Source: Vombatus ursinus
Taxonomy: Eukaryota > Chordata > Mammalia > Diprotodontia > Vombatidae
Assembly: GCF_900497805.2 (NCBI RefSeq)
Contig: NW_020954610.1
Span: 35,804,835 to 35,868,834, forward strand
DNA length: 64,000 nucleotides
Reading direction: 5' to 3'
Shown: one piece after another, positions 54,340 to 64,000 of the stretch
Layout: the number at the start of each line of letters is the position of its first letter
Position numbering within the stretch: position 1 is the stretch's first letter
The notes under the pieces: generated by a model
What the model saw: only the letters and a program-made list of their open reading frames with translations
Database searches by the model: none
Told to the model about the DNA's origin: nothing
Made by a program: the position numbers and the translations under genes

Positions 54340-54425
54340 TGAGGGTCATAGAATCATAGATTTAGATCTCAGAGGGACCTTTAGAGACCATGTAATCTAA
54401 CTTATAGATAAAGAAAGGCCTTCTT
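54340..54425 (-). repeat. MIR3-type SINE fragment
   Basis: Plus strand GGGTCATAGAATCATAGATT, TTAGATCTCAGAGGGACCTT and CATGTAATCTAACTTATAG. Confidence 0.55.
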
Positions 54426-54557
54426 TTTCCTAGAGGAAAGAGAAGGCTTTACCTACAAACTTATTAAGGACTTATTAGCAAGTTCCTAGTCCTTGGGACT
54501 TGGGGAGTTTTCCTAGAAAATAAAATAAATCGCTATCAAGGAATATTCATGAACCAT

Positions 54558-54810
54558 TTGTTGTTGTTATTCAGTTGTGTCCAAATCTTCATAGACCCAT
54601 TTGGGATTTTCTTGGCAAAGATACTAGAGTGGTTTGCCATTCCTTTTCTAGCTTTTTTTTTTTTTTTACAGATAAGGAAACTGAGGCAAATAGGATTAAG
54701 TGATTTGCCCAGGGTCACACAGTTAGTCTGAGGCCAGATTTGAACTCAGGAAGATGATTCTTCCTGACTTTAGGACTGGCATGCTATACACTGCATCACC
54801 TAGCTGTCCA
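54558..54810 (-). mobile_element. tRNA-headed SINE with RTE-like tail (Mar1-like), antisense
   Basis: Starts TTGTTGTTATTCAGTTGTGT, then CCCATTTGGGATTTTCTTGG, CAAAGATACTAGAGTGGTTT, GCCATTCC, and ends with the reversed head GCATCACCTAGCTGTCC. A T13 run has expanded inside at about 54654. Confidence 0.85.
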
Positions 54811-54899
54811 TGAAGAATTCAGAGAAACCTAGGAAGGCTTGTTAGAATGAAATAAGCAGAATCAGAATGGCAATATACTCAGTAACTACAACAATGTAA

Positions 54900-55080
54900 A
54901 TGAATAATGGAAAGAGTTCTGCATTTGAAGTCAGGAAGACCTGGGTTTGAATCCTGTCTCTTCCACTTACTACCTATATGTCTTTGAACAAATCACTTTA
55001 TTTGTCTGGGCCTCAGTTTCTCCCTCTGCAAAATGAGAGGGCCAGAGTGGGCAACCTCTAACCCTATGAACAGCACTAAG
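54900..55080 (+). repeat. MIR3-type SINE
   Basis: Shows AGTCAGGAAGACCTGGGTTT, GAATCCTGTCTCTTCCACTT and CTGGGCCTCAGTTTCTCCCT. Short L1 3' fragments flank it (54815-54895 and about 55085-55310). Confidence 0.65.
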
Positions 55081-55527
55081 AAGAAGACTGAAGCTTGAGT
55101 CATAATAATGACTGATCTTAAATCCAAGAGACAAGTAATGAAATGCATCTTCTACCTGTTAGTGGAGAGGTAGAAAGTTACAGGTGCAAGCTCTGTGAAA
55201 CATGGTCACTACATTGGGTGGTTTTGTTTTCCTGTTTTTTCTTTATTACTATGAAGACTTCCATAGAATGTGTGAGGGTGGGAGAGGGAGGCTATTCAGA
55301 AAAGCATCAGTGAAACTTCTCTTTTTTTAAAGAAACAAATGAAATATACCTTCCTCCTTTACTTTATCAATTCTGGCTAGAAGGTCCTGAGCTTCTTGGA
55401 ATCTTTATTAAGAATTAGAGATATTCTCTCTCCCATCACAGGAAACAAAAACCAAAAAACAAAAAAAAAATTGTATTTACTTTGCATGAATTTTGTATTT
55501 TTTTTTCCTTACTCATTTATTTCTAAG

Positions 55528-55800
55528 GCAGCTAGGTAGCTCAGTGGATAGATCACTGGACCTGGAGTCAGGAAGTTGTAAGTTCAAATCCAATCACATA
55601 AATTTACTAGCTATGTGATCCTGGACAAGTCACTTAACCTCTGTGTGCCTCAGTTTCCTCATCTGTATAATGGGGATAATAATATTTCCCAGGAACTGTC
55701 ATTATTATAAGGATAAAATGATAATATTTATAAAGTGCTTTGCAAACCTTAAGGCACTATATAAATGCTATTTATTATTGTTATTATTGTTGTTATTAAT
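55528..55800 (+). repeat. full-length CORE-SINE with ATT tail
   Basis: Head AAGGCAGCTAGGTAGCTCAG, CORE CTCAGTTTCCTCATCTGTAT, tail TATAAAGTGCTTTGCAAACC and GCACTATATAAATGC, then a TTATTG/ATC repeat run to about 55820. Confidence 0.75.
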
Positions 55801-55829
55801 CATATTCATCATCATCATCATCTGTTGTT

Positions 55830-55952
55830 TCCCCCAAATATAATGTAAGCTTTGTGAAAACAGGGATTATTTTATTTCCAAATTTTCATCCCCAATGGCT
55901 AGTGGAGTGCCTGGTATGTAGTAAGGGCTTAATAATGTTAGTTGAATTAAAT
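55830..55952 (+). mobile_element. L2-type LINE 3' end
   Basis: Shows CCAAATATAATGTAAGCTTT and GCCTGGTATGTAGTAAGGGC. Confidence 0.65.
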
Positions 55953-56394
55953 TGAGACTGGGACCATTCCAGAGCAGAACCAATCTCACATACATCTTGG
56001 AACCTTCCCAGCCCCCCAGGGTAAGCCCTAGCAAAGTGCCAGAGGTCAATTGGGAATGGAAAAGATCCAAGTGCAACCCTTTGACTGAATTTGTTCTGTG
56101 AAGTTTGGATTTAATCAAAAGGCTGCACTTGAGGATCTAGAGGGCCACAAGTTCCCCACTCCTGAAAAAGACCTTCCTTCCTGGGACTGGGAGATGATAT
56201 TCACTCATACGTTTATCTGGCTTTGTTCTTCATTGCTCTGTTCCACTTTCAATCACTGTGCCATCAGAACATCCACTGTGCATGTTTGTGCCAGCATAAA
56301 TTCCAAATATTTATGGAGAGATTTGGACATTCTAAGAATCTCTGTGTTAACTTAATTGGGTATGGAAATCTATCTTACCCTACAGGAAAATAGG

Positions 56395-56960
56395 GGGAAA
56401 GGGGATAAGAGAGGGGGAAAGATAGAAGGGAGGGCAGATTGGGAAAGGGGGTAATCAGAAGCAAACACTTTTGAGGAGGGACAGGGTCAAAGGAGAGAAC
56501 AGAATAAACAGGGGTGGGGTGGAATCGGATGAAGGGTAATATAGTTAGTTTTTCACAACATGACTATTATGGAAGTGTTTTGCATGACTACACATGTATA
56601 ACCTGTATTGAGTTCCTTGCCTTCTCAATCAGGGTAGGTGGGGAGGGAGGAAGGGAGAAAATCTGGAACCCAAAGTTTTAAAAACAAATGTTAAAAATTG
56701 TTTTTACATGCAACTGGGAAATAAGATAAACAGGCAATGGGGTATAGAAATCTATCCTGCCCTAAGGAAAATAGAAGGGAAGGGGAGAAGAGAAGGGGTT
56801 GGTGGTGGTGATAGAAGGGAGGGCAGATTAGGGACGGGGTATTCAGAATACATGCTGTCTTGGGATGGGGGGAGGGGAGGGATGGGGAGAGAATTTGAAA
56901 CTCAAAATCTTGTGGAAGTGAATATTGAAAACTAAAAATTAATTAATTAATTAAAAAAAA
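56395..56960 (+). mobile_element. two clustered L1 3' terminal fragments
   Basis: First unit ends TTCACAACATGACTATTATG, GACTACACATGTATAACCTG and an A-rich end at about 56730. A second unit repeats GGTATAGAAATCTATCCTGC, GGAAAATAGAAGGG, and ends AATTAATTAATTAAAAAAAA. GGTATGGAAATCTATCTTAC at 56358 may mark the first unit's start. Confidence 0.65.
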
Positions 56961-56967
56961 ATCTCTG

Positions 56968-57685
56968 TGCTATCCATTGGCAGAGGTGTGAATTGACCCA
57001 ACCATTCTGGAGAGCAAATTGGAACTGTGCCCAAAAGGCTATAATACTGTGCATACCTTTTGATTCAGCGATACCACTACTAGGTCTATATCCCAAAGAG
57101 AGCCAAAAAAAAAAAAAAAGAAAAGGATTTATTTGTACAAATATATTTATAGCAGCTCTTTTTGTGGTGGTCAAGAATTGGAAATTGAAGGAATGCCCAT
57201 CAATTGGAGAATGGCTGAACAACCACTGGTATATGATCATAATGGAATTGTGCTATAAGAAATGACAAGCAGGATGATTTCAGAAAAACCTGGAAAGACT
57301 TACATGAACTGATGCATAGTGATGTGAACAGAACCAGGACAATGTTGTACACAGGGACAGCAATTTTGTACAATGAAGAACTGTGAATAACTTATATATT
57401 CTTAGCAATGAAATGATCTAAGACAATCCCAAAGTACTAATGATGAATCTACCTCCAGAGAAAGAACTGATATTGATTGACTATAGACTGAAGCATGCTA
57501 TTTTCACTTTCTTTCATTTTTTCTTTTATTCGAGTCTTCTAGTACAAAAATTACTAATATGGAAATGTTTTACATAATTGCACATGCATAACCTATATCT
57601 GATTGCTTACCATTTCAGGGAGGGAAGGAGGGTTAGAATTTGGAACTCAAAACTTTAAATAAAAATATCAAAAAATTGGGGGGAA
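56968..57685 (+). mobile_element. L1 ORF2 end and 3' region
   Basis: Shows AACCATTCTGGAGAGCAAAT, ATACCACTACTAGGTCTATA, TCAATTGGAGAATGGCTGAA, CAGAACCAGGACAATGTTGT and a G/A-rich end. The collinear copy at 43640-44535 has the same modules. Confidence 0.75.
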
Positions 57686-57699
57686 AAAGAATTTCTGTG

Positions 57700-58435
57700 C
57701 TGGAAATTTGTTTCAAGTAACAAAATGTGTCTACTGCTAATGCTTGGTTAAATCCTTTGCTGAATCATAAGAGAGAGACTGATTATCAATAGACTGATGG
57801 CATCAAAGAAGAAAAATGAGAATAGCCTATTATTTATTCATCTCCTCAGCTTGACAGCATCAATAATAAAATTTAATGGATCCCATGGATCACATATATT
57901 GATTGGTGTTCCTCATCATACCTGACGCTGAATTCTGTCATTTCCTTCCAACACTCTTCTTCTGGGCCCCTGAGTCCTAAATGACCTCAAGCTGTGAGCT
58001 CTCTGTGACATCCCAGGGTGGAATGGTTTAAGCGACTGAGTTAAATCACATGATGTCTCAAAAGGGGAAAAAAATGAGAATGTTAGCAACCCCACTGACA
58101 ACCTCAGGCACCCCCGTTGAGGAAACATGACTCACACGAAATAAAAGTTGTTATTCTTTGATTGAAATGCTTGGCTCCACAAATATTAGGATTAATAAAT
58201 ACACCCCAGACTGATCAGATGCTGCTATGAATTTGCAACCTACAATTACACCAAAATGCTCCATTAAAAGTGTTAGTGTCCAGTTTTGTGTCTTTTTCCA
58301 TGAGAGGAAAAACAAAAACAGCTGTACATTTCCACGCATTGATTCCTTGACAATGACAAACAATTCTAATTTTTGCCTTCCTCATGTAGTACATAAAAGG
58401 TATCTGTAAAAGTAGAATTAAACTATTGTGGAAAC
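57700..58435. other. intronic sequence, nothing recognised
   Basis: Overlapping small frames on both strands at 57916-58448 have no known domain. Confidence 0.4.
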
Positions 58436-58439
58436 AAAA

Positions 58440-58600
58440 GAATTTCATCTACAAACCTGTATCAGATTGCATGTTTTCTTGGGAAGGGGGGAGAAGAGGG
58501 AGGGGGAGAAAATTTAGAACTGAAAATCTTCTGGAAGTGAATGTTGAAAACTAAAAATTAATTAATTAATAATTTAAAAATATAAATAAATAAAAATATA
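58440..58600 (+). mobile_element. L1 3' terminal fragment
   Basis: Reads TGTATCAGATTGCATGTTTT, a GGGGGGAGAAGAGGGAGG block and ATGTTGAAAACTAAAAATTA, the last ~150 bases of the L1 family. Confidence 0.65.
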
Positions 58601-58703
58601 AAACAATGATAGAAAAAGATGGAATAAAATATATATGCAGGCTAAAAAAAAACATCATCTATGATTAACTGAAGGCAACTAAAGCTTTGAAAAATAACCA
58701 TCT

Positions 58704-58905
58704 AAGGGCAGCTCAGTGGCACAGTGGATAGAACACAGGCCCTAGATTCAGGAGGACCTGAGTTCAAATATGGCCTCAGGCACATAACACTTACTAGCTG
58801 TGTGACTCAGGGCACATCATTTAACCCCAATTGCCTCGCAAAAAAAAAAAAAAAAGAAAGAAAGAAAGAAAAGAAAAAGAAAAAGAAAAAGAAAAAGAAA
58901 AAGAA
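58704..58905 (+). mobile_element. WSINE1-like SINE with long A/(GAAA)n tail
   Basis: Head GGGCAGCTCAGTGGCACAGT, body GAGTTCAAATATGGCCTCAG, end AACCCCAATTGCCTCGC, then A16 and about 45 bases of GAAA/AAAAAG repeats. Confidence 0.88.
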
Positions 58906-59178
58906 GCATCTAGGTGATGAGTGCTGGACCTGGAGTCTGGAAGACTTGGGTTCAAATTTAGACTCAGACACTTACTAGCTGTGTGATTCTCAGGAAGTCA
59001 CTTAATTGCTATGTGCCTCGGTTATATCATCTGTAAAATAGGGGTTATCAAAATATATTATAATAAATATATAATATACCTGTCTCCTAGGGTTGTTGTG
59101 AAGTTAAAATGAGATAGTATTTGTAAAGTGCATTGCAAACCTCAAAACATTATATAAATGCTAGTTTTTATTATTAAT
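58906..59178 (+). repeat. full-length CORE-SINE
   Basis: Follows the previous SINE tail directly: GCATCTAGGTGATGAGTGCT, GGGTTCAAATTTAGACTCAG, CCTAGGGTTGTTGTGAAGTT and TTATATAAATGCTAG. A TA-rich expansion lies at about 59048-59078. Confidence 0.75.
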
Positions 59179-59439
59179 AATAAAACAGGAACCTAAGACA
59201 CAAAGAGCTAAAACTTACACAATGTTAAACTATTTGAAGAAACCATAAATGACATGTTAAGACAAACCACATACTATGGGTTATGTGATATGGCTGGCAC
59301 TCACATCTTCTTTGACCCTATGTTCCCAAAAGCAGAGCACAAGCTTTAATACATAATAGGTGTTTGATTCATGTCTTTTTTTCTTATTGGTGGCAATATC
59401 TACAGACCTACAAAGGTTTTGAGTATGTCTTTGCCCACC

Positions 59440-60630
59440 CACTTCATGTTTGACCTCTCTGCAGTCTTTGACACTATTGATCACCCTCTTCTTGATAACC
59501 TCTTCTTTCTAGGTTTTCAGGACACCACGGTCTCCTGGCTCTCCTTCTACCAGTCTCCTTTGTTGTATCCTCAACCAGGTCATTTCTCTTTTCCCTTGAT
59601 ACTATTTCATTTAGTTATCTCATCAGTTCCTGTGGATTTCATTACGATCATGATGCTCAGATCTCCCTATCCTGCCCTAACCTTTCCCCCAAACTCCAGT
59701 CTTATATCTCCAACTGCCTGTTAGACACATTGAACTGGAGGTCCCTTAGACATCTTAAATTCAACATGTCCAAATGCATTATTTTTTGCCCTAAACCCTT
59801 CCCCTTTTCCTAATTTCCCTAACATAGTTGAGGAAAACACCATTTCCCACCCCTACTCCCTCAGGCTCCAAATCTAGGTGTCATCTTTGACTCTTCACTA
59901 TCTCTCACCCTCCTATATCCCATTTGTTGCCAAGGCCTGTAATTTTCACCTTTGCACCTTTCATCTTTCCAATACCCTTCTTTCCTCTGATACTATCATC
60001 ATCCTGGTGCAGAATCTCATCATTTCACATTTAGACTATTGCAAGAGCTTGCTGGTGGGTCTGTCTACCTCAAGTATCTCCCCACTTCAATTCATCCTCC
60101 ATTCTGCCACTTAAGTGATTTTCCTAAAACATAGGTCCAACCATGTCATTCCACTCCTCAATAAATTCCAGTGGTTCCCTATCATTTCGGGATCAAATCC
60201 AAAATCCTATTTGATCTTCAAAACCCTTCAAAACCTACCCCCTCCCCCACCACACACACAAATATTTTTCCTGTCTTCTTACACTTTACTCTTCCCCATG
60301 AACTCTATAGTTCAGTGAATTGAATTATCTTTAAATCCCAACTAAAGTTCCATTTTCTACAAAAAGTCTTTCCTAATCCTTAATTCTAGTGCCTTCACTC
60401 CTTTAATTATTTCTATTTGTCCTGTATATAACTTGTTGATAGAGATAAGTATCTATCTATCTATCTATCCATCTATCCATCTATCCATCTATCTATCTGT
60501 GTTGCTTCTCACCTCCTCCATTAGACTGTGAGTTCTCTGAGGGCAGGGTCTGGTTTTGCTTTTGTATCTGCAGTGCTTAGCATAGTTCCTGGCACACAGT
60601 AGGTGCTTAATAAATGTTTATTAACCGACC
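59440..60630 (+). mobile_element. L2-type LINE with reverse transcriptase remnants
   Basis: Broken frames give SAVFDTIDHPLLDNLFFLGF (about 59457-59516), like the L2 AFDTVDHSLLL block, and ILVQNLIISHLDYCKSLLVG (about 59999-60058), like LVQATIISRLDYCNSLL. The catalytic YADD region is decayed. The 3' end TAGTAGGTGCTTAATAAATG is intact (one base differs). A (TATC)n array at 60448-60500 has grown inside. Confidence 0.85.
60448..60500. repeat. (TATC)n simple repeat within L2
   Basis: TATC/CATC tetramers, the complement type of the GATA array at 46866-46999. Confidence 0.9.
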
Positions 60631-60814
60631 ACTTGTTGTCCTAGGAGACAGGTGAGTTTGGAGAAGCCCATCACTAGAAGGCTGGCCACCAGGTGATAAA
60701 TTTTGACTTTGACACTTCATACAAATATCTATCTGTCTATTCAGTCATGGAAGTATTTTAATCTATGTAACTGGAAAGAGAAACCACACCAGAAAATATC
60801 AATATTAGCACCAT

Positions 60815-61440
60815 CCTTGGAGTGTACCTCTTGCTCACCTCTGCATCTTAGAATACTTAGCTTTCTTCAAAGCAAAGTTCAGGTGCCACCTGGGGCATAA
60901 AACTTTTCCAGATTCCCCTCTTTATTAGTACTTTTTTCCTCTGAAAAGTGCTTTAAATTACTATATATATATGTATATATATTAATATATATATGTATGT
61001 TTTGTATTTACTTCTCTGCATATAAATTCTCTCCCCCAGCAGAATGTAAGCTTCTTGGAGGCAAGAATGGTTTAATATCTGTCTTTATCAAAGTCTGCCT
61101 GTGTGAGTCACAACCTCTCTAGAGCACTGGTGTCAAACTCAAATGGAAACAGAACCCCATAGGTGACATATTGACTTAGAAAACAACAAATTGACATTAT
61201 CTATGTTGTAGAGTATTTTTATTTTATTTTGTTACATTTTAATCTGATTCTGCCAAGTTTGATCCCTCTGCTCTAGAGAACTCTCTAAGATTATAAGTTG
61301 TTTATCTATGTCTGGCAGTTTCCACATCCAGGACTTCCCAATAGCAATGTATTACAGGACCAGTCCCTATCCCTACTACAGGTACCTAGTACAGTTTCTT
61401 GTACATTGTAAACACTTAATAAATGTTGACTAAATGGCAT
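60815..61440 (+). mobile_element. L2-type LINE 3' part, split by a hAT element
   Basis: Left part CTTAGCTTTCTTCAAAGCAA, TCCCCCAGCAGAATGTAAGC; right part GTACATTGTAAACACTTAAT then AAATGTTGAC. A TATATATG microsatellite lies at 60961-61000. Confidence 0.6.
61125..61270 (+). mobile_element. non-autonomous hAT-type transposon with perfect 8-bp duplication
   Basis: The 146-bp element begins CACTGGTGTCAAACTC and ends with the reverse complement of CAGAGGGATCAAACTTG, so the termini are imperfect inverted repeats. The target CTCTAGAG is duplicated perfectly at 61117-61124 and 61271-61278. It shares its interior (CATATTGACTTAGAAAAC, TTTATTTTATTTTGTT) with 6185-6385. Confidence 0.8.
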
Positions 61441-61624
61441 TAAATTGAATAAGATGAAACCCATGCCAAAAAATATAATGACATAAGACTTTCCTGATTA
61501 TGTTTGGAGGTTTTGTATTTCAGGTTGGTCTTAGTAGAGTTCAGAGATTATCAAGTTATTTATGACCATTTGACTTGCATGAATTTGAAAATGAACATTT
61601 CATTTTTATTCAATAATTCCTGAT

Positions 61625-61720
61625 TTGTTAATACAGAAATTAACATTCATTCTACAAATGCTTAATTAGCACCTACTATGTACTAAGCATTGTGCTAGGC
61701 ACTAAAAATGCAATACATAA
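61625..61720 (-). mobile_element. L2-type 3' end, antisense
   Basis: Plus strand reads TTAGCACCTACTATGTACTA and AGCATTGTGCTAGGCAC, the reverse complement of the L2 terminus. Confidence 0.65.
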
Positions 61721-62194
61721 GACGTGGCTTTTCCAATATTCAAAACATTTTTTTATGCTTTACCTCTTTAAGACATTCTTTATTTGTCCAATTGTATCTC
61801 TGGCTATACTAGTCAGTTACTTTGTAGGAAGATCTGGAATTTTAAGTCTTGCAGAACATACTAGGGAGCTGCCAGAAATCAGCAGCAAGTTTACTTTCTA
61901 CTGTACATTCTTAAAGGCGGGACCCCCAAAGACATAGAGAAAGGAAAAGCTGGGGAGGAGTTCAAGGATAACACAAGCAGATCAGGACCAGTGCCAAATG
62001 GCAGAGATGGTTATAGGAAGAGAGGAGCCAGGCCACATAAAACATTAATACCACATTCATCAATATTGGCCTAAAGTATGAAATCTTATAATGGTGTTTA
62101 CAGCTATAATTTTAGAATAGCATATGGGGGACATATGAGGAGAAATTAATGTTTTCATTACATGCAAGCAGGCCGTAGATTCACAGTGGTACAA

Positions 62195-62345
62195 GGCCAA
62201 GGAGTAGAGTATAACCCCTTCATTTTTATTAAAGAGAAACAGGCTCAGACAAGTTAAATGTCTTTAAAATGTTTTTAAAATATAACAGATAGTAAATAGC
62301 AGAATAAAGACTTGAACCCAAGTCCCTTAGCTCCAAATACAACAT
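62195..62345 (-). repeat. MIR3-type SINE
   Basis: Plus strand CCCCTTCATTTTTATTAAAG, AGAAACAGGCTCAGACAAGT and GACTTGAACCCAAGTCCCTT. Confidence 0.55.
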
Positions 62346-62459
62346 ATTTTCTGACAGTCTTGTCATTCTTATCATTGTCTCCTTATGTCCTGTCATTTTT
62401 CAATTTTTAGATGATGAAATTGAAACACAAAGAGCCCCAAATAGATCATTGACTCATTC

Positions 62460-62620
62460 AGTGAATGTGAATATGAATTCAGTAGCTATTATGTGCCTAA
62501 TACAGTGATAAGTATCAGAGGGATTTTTTTTTTTAATGTAAGATGAGCCCTCTAAGATTTTGTCACTGAGATAGGGAAATTAGACGTATACACATAAAAC
62601 AAAATAACATGCAAGGTGGG
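62460..62620 (-). mobile_element. L2-type 3' end, antisense, diverged
   Basis: Plus strand shows GTAGCTATTATGTGCCTAAT and ACAGTGATAAGTATC, then a T-run and decayed L2 antisense text. Confidence 0.45.
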
Positions 62621-62759
62621 AGCTGTAGCAGCTCAGAGAAGGAGATTCATGTGAGCTTCAGAATAGAAGTCACCACGGAGGAGGGAGGAATTTAAAACTG
62701 AATTTCACAGGAGAAAGGAAAAGATTTAGTTGAGCGAACCAGATGAAGAAGGGCATTGG

Positions 62760-63900
62760 AGGTTGGGGAGAAGGATTGTCAACAACAACAACCACAACAA
62801 TAATAATAATTTGTGGTTCTCTCTTATAAGGGATGGCTTTCTGGGAAGGGAGAGGACAGAGGAATAGGAATACAAGAGAAAATCTAAATGATATAAGAAG
62901 ACTTATCAGTAAAAAAATCAATTTAAAAAGTGTTCTGAGTATTATGGTGCCAAGCAACTTAAAACCTTTCAAAATCATTTTCTTGCCCTTAACAAATTAT
63001 CCTGTGAGAGACACAGGATAATTTCTACTTTTAGGTGGACAAACTGAGGTAGGGCTAGATTAAGTAAACTTCAATTCACAGAGTAAAGCAGAAGAGTCAG
63101 ACAGAGCTTGAGGTCTCCTTCTCCTCAGTCCTATGCTCCTCAGCCAGCCTGGCTTTCAAAGGGCTGGTGGATACAGTCAGCTTAGATTGTCAGGTATTCC
63201 CAACCATCCCAACCCATGTCACTAGCACAGCACAGCCCCAGTGCATTTATAGGCAGTGTAAAGATACTGTACTAGGGTGCAGTGTTTCTGCACAGTCCAG
63301 TACCACATCCTGTACCACACCTAAAATTACACTAGCTATAATAACTCACCTTGGATTATATATATGCATGAACTCTTACTCCTGGTAACTCCTTTTGAGA
63401 GTTTGTACTGTCTGAACAGAGATAAACCAGTTAAAGAGGTGCTTTAGGAATACTCATCTGGACAGTATGTACAGGGTACGCCCTCTATCTTCTGTCACAT
63501 CTATTCCAGCCCAAGGTTGCAGCCTGCCTGATAGGGAACTTAATGGATCCTCCGTGATAAAGTTAGCCTCAGTGTAAATGAGGGGAGGGGAGAGGTATGT
63601 AAATAGCACCAGAGTAGCAGAGGCAAAACTGTTTGTCAGGACATGAAGGGGGAGTCAAAACAGCCAAGAATCAAACAGCATAGGAAAACATCTCAGGTTA
63701 AATAGGGAGTCTAAATGCAACGTATAATAGAGTATCAAAAGGTAGGCATCCGTGGACATGATGCTTTACTCATTTATCTGCCTTGAACCCTGGATGTTTA
63801 GAACTGATAGGTCAGATACTAGCCAAGAATCCTCATCTGGCTGGCTGACCCAGAATGGACACTAGAGGAAGGGAGACCGGTTGGGAGCTGAAAAGGGCCT
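62760..63900. other. intronic sequence, nothing recognised
   Basis: A short (CAA/TAA)n run is at 62780-62812. Otherwise I see no named repeat, exon or RNA gene. Confidence 0.4.
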
Positions 63901-63904
63901 GAAC

Positions 63905-63980
63905 AAGAAGGAGCTTTAAAGGTCATCTGGTCTAATGCCATCGTTTTACAGATGAGAAAATTGAGGCCCATTAAGCTTTG
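63905..63980 (-). repeat. MIR3-type SINE fragment
   Basis: Plus strand AAAGGTCATCTGGTCTAATG, CGTTTTACAGATGAGAAAAT and TGAGGCCCATTAAGC. Confidence 0.6.
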
Positions 63981-64000
63981 ACTGCTTATTGACTGCTCCA

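Noticed and set aside
2208-58905. tRNA genes suggested by B-box-like GTTCAAATC motifs
   Set aside because: Each belongs to the tRNA-derived head of a SINE. None has a complete cloverleaf ending in its own right.
59371-59724. A 117-codon open frame as a possible gene
   Set aside because: FDTIDHPLLD and the downstream LDYCKSLLVG mark it as L2 LINE remnants.
1-64000. A new multi-gene system or host gene cluster
   Set aside because: Apart from three TMC1 exons, every open frame that I examined is explained by repeats, microsatellites or chance, so I do not claim such a system.

Overview
The window looks like intronic and repeat DNA of a mammal, almost certainly a marsupial. The clearest lineage marks are many copies of a tRNA-headed SINE starting GGGCAGCTAGGTGGC. 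Some are short and A-tailed (WSINE1-like); others carry a tail matching the 3' end of RTE/BovB LINEs (Mar1-like). Marsupial-style L1 3' ends, abundant L2-type LINEs, CORE-SINEs/MIRs and ORF1-only L1-lineage copies support this. The abundance of the short A-tailed SINE hints at an Australian marsupial, but I cannot fix the species.

The only host protein-coding gene I can support is TMC1, on the minus strand. Three consecutive exons lie at 27859-27912, 25026-25191 and 18452-18580. Their splice sites and phases join exactly and encode the cytosolic N-terminus, equivalent to about residues 6-121 of human TMC1. The short exon with the start codon lies upstream (higher coordinates) and was not found, so the intron before 27912 is probably at least 36 kb. 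No later exon was found below 18452, so the next intron is at least 18.4 kb. TMC1 forms the pore of the hair-cell mechanotransduction channel; this window holds only its N-terminal exons and introns.

Layout. 1-18.4 kb: downstream intron with SINEs, L1 3' ends, several L2 LINEs (one with an inverted internal block), a minus-strand 7SL RNA retropseudogene and a Tigger1-like DNA transposon carrying two SINEs. 18.4-28 kb: the exons, with a polyadenylated retroinsertion, a CR1/L3 fragment, a long TCTCTG tract and a short TA-flanked DNA transposon near the middle exon. 28-31 kb: antisense L1 and ORF1-only L1-lineage sequence. 31-45 kb: antisense L2 copies interrupted by SINEs, an inverted pair of L2-tail sequences, a solo retroviral LTR and L1 3' ends. 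45-64 kb: mostly repeat DNA, with a GATA array holding a 10-N gap, a second ORF1-only L1-lineage copy, an unexplained more GC-rich block at 52.0-53.0 kb, clustered L1 3' ends, another L2 and a small hAT element with a perfect 8-bp target duplication.

I found no operon-like system, CRISPR array, intact mobile-element gene or new multi-gene system. The notable items are insertion and rearrangement histories visible from target-site duplications, and one exon-like block in a TMC1 intron. Repeat family names come from recognition rather than a database search, and most repeat edges are good to about 10-20 bases.
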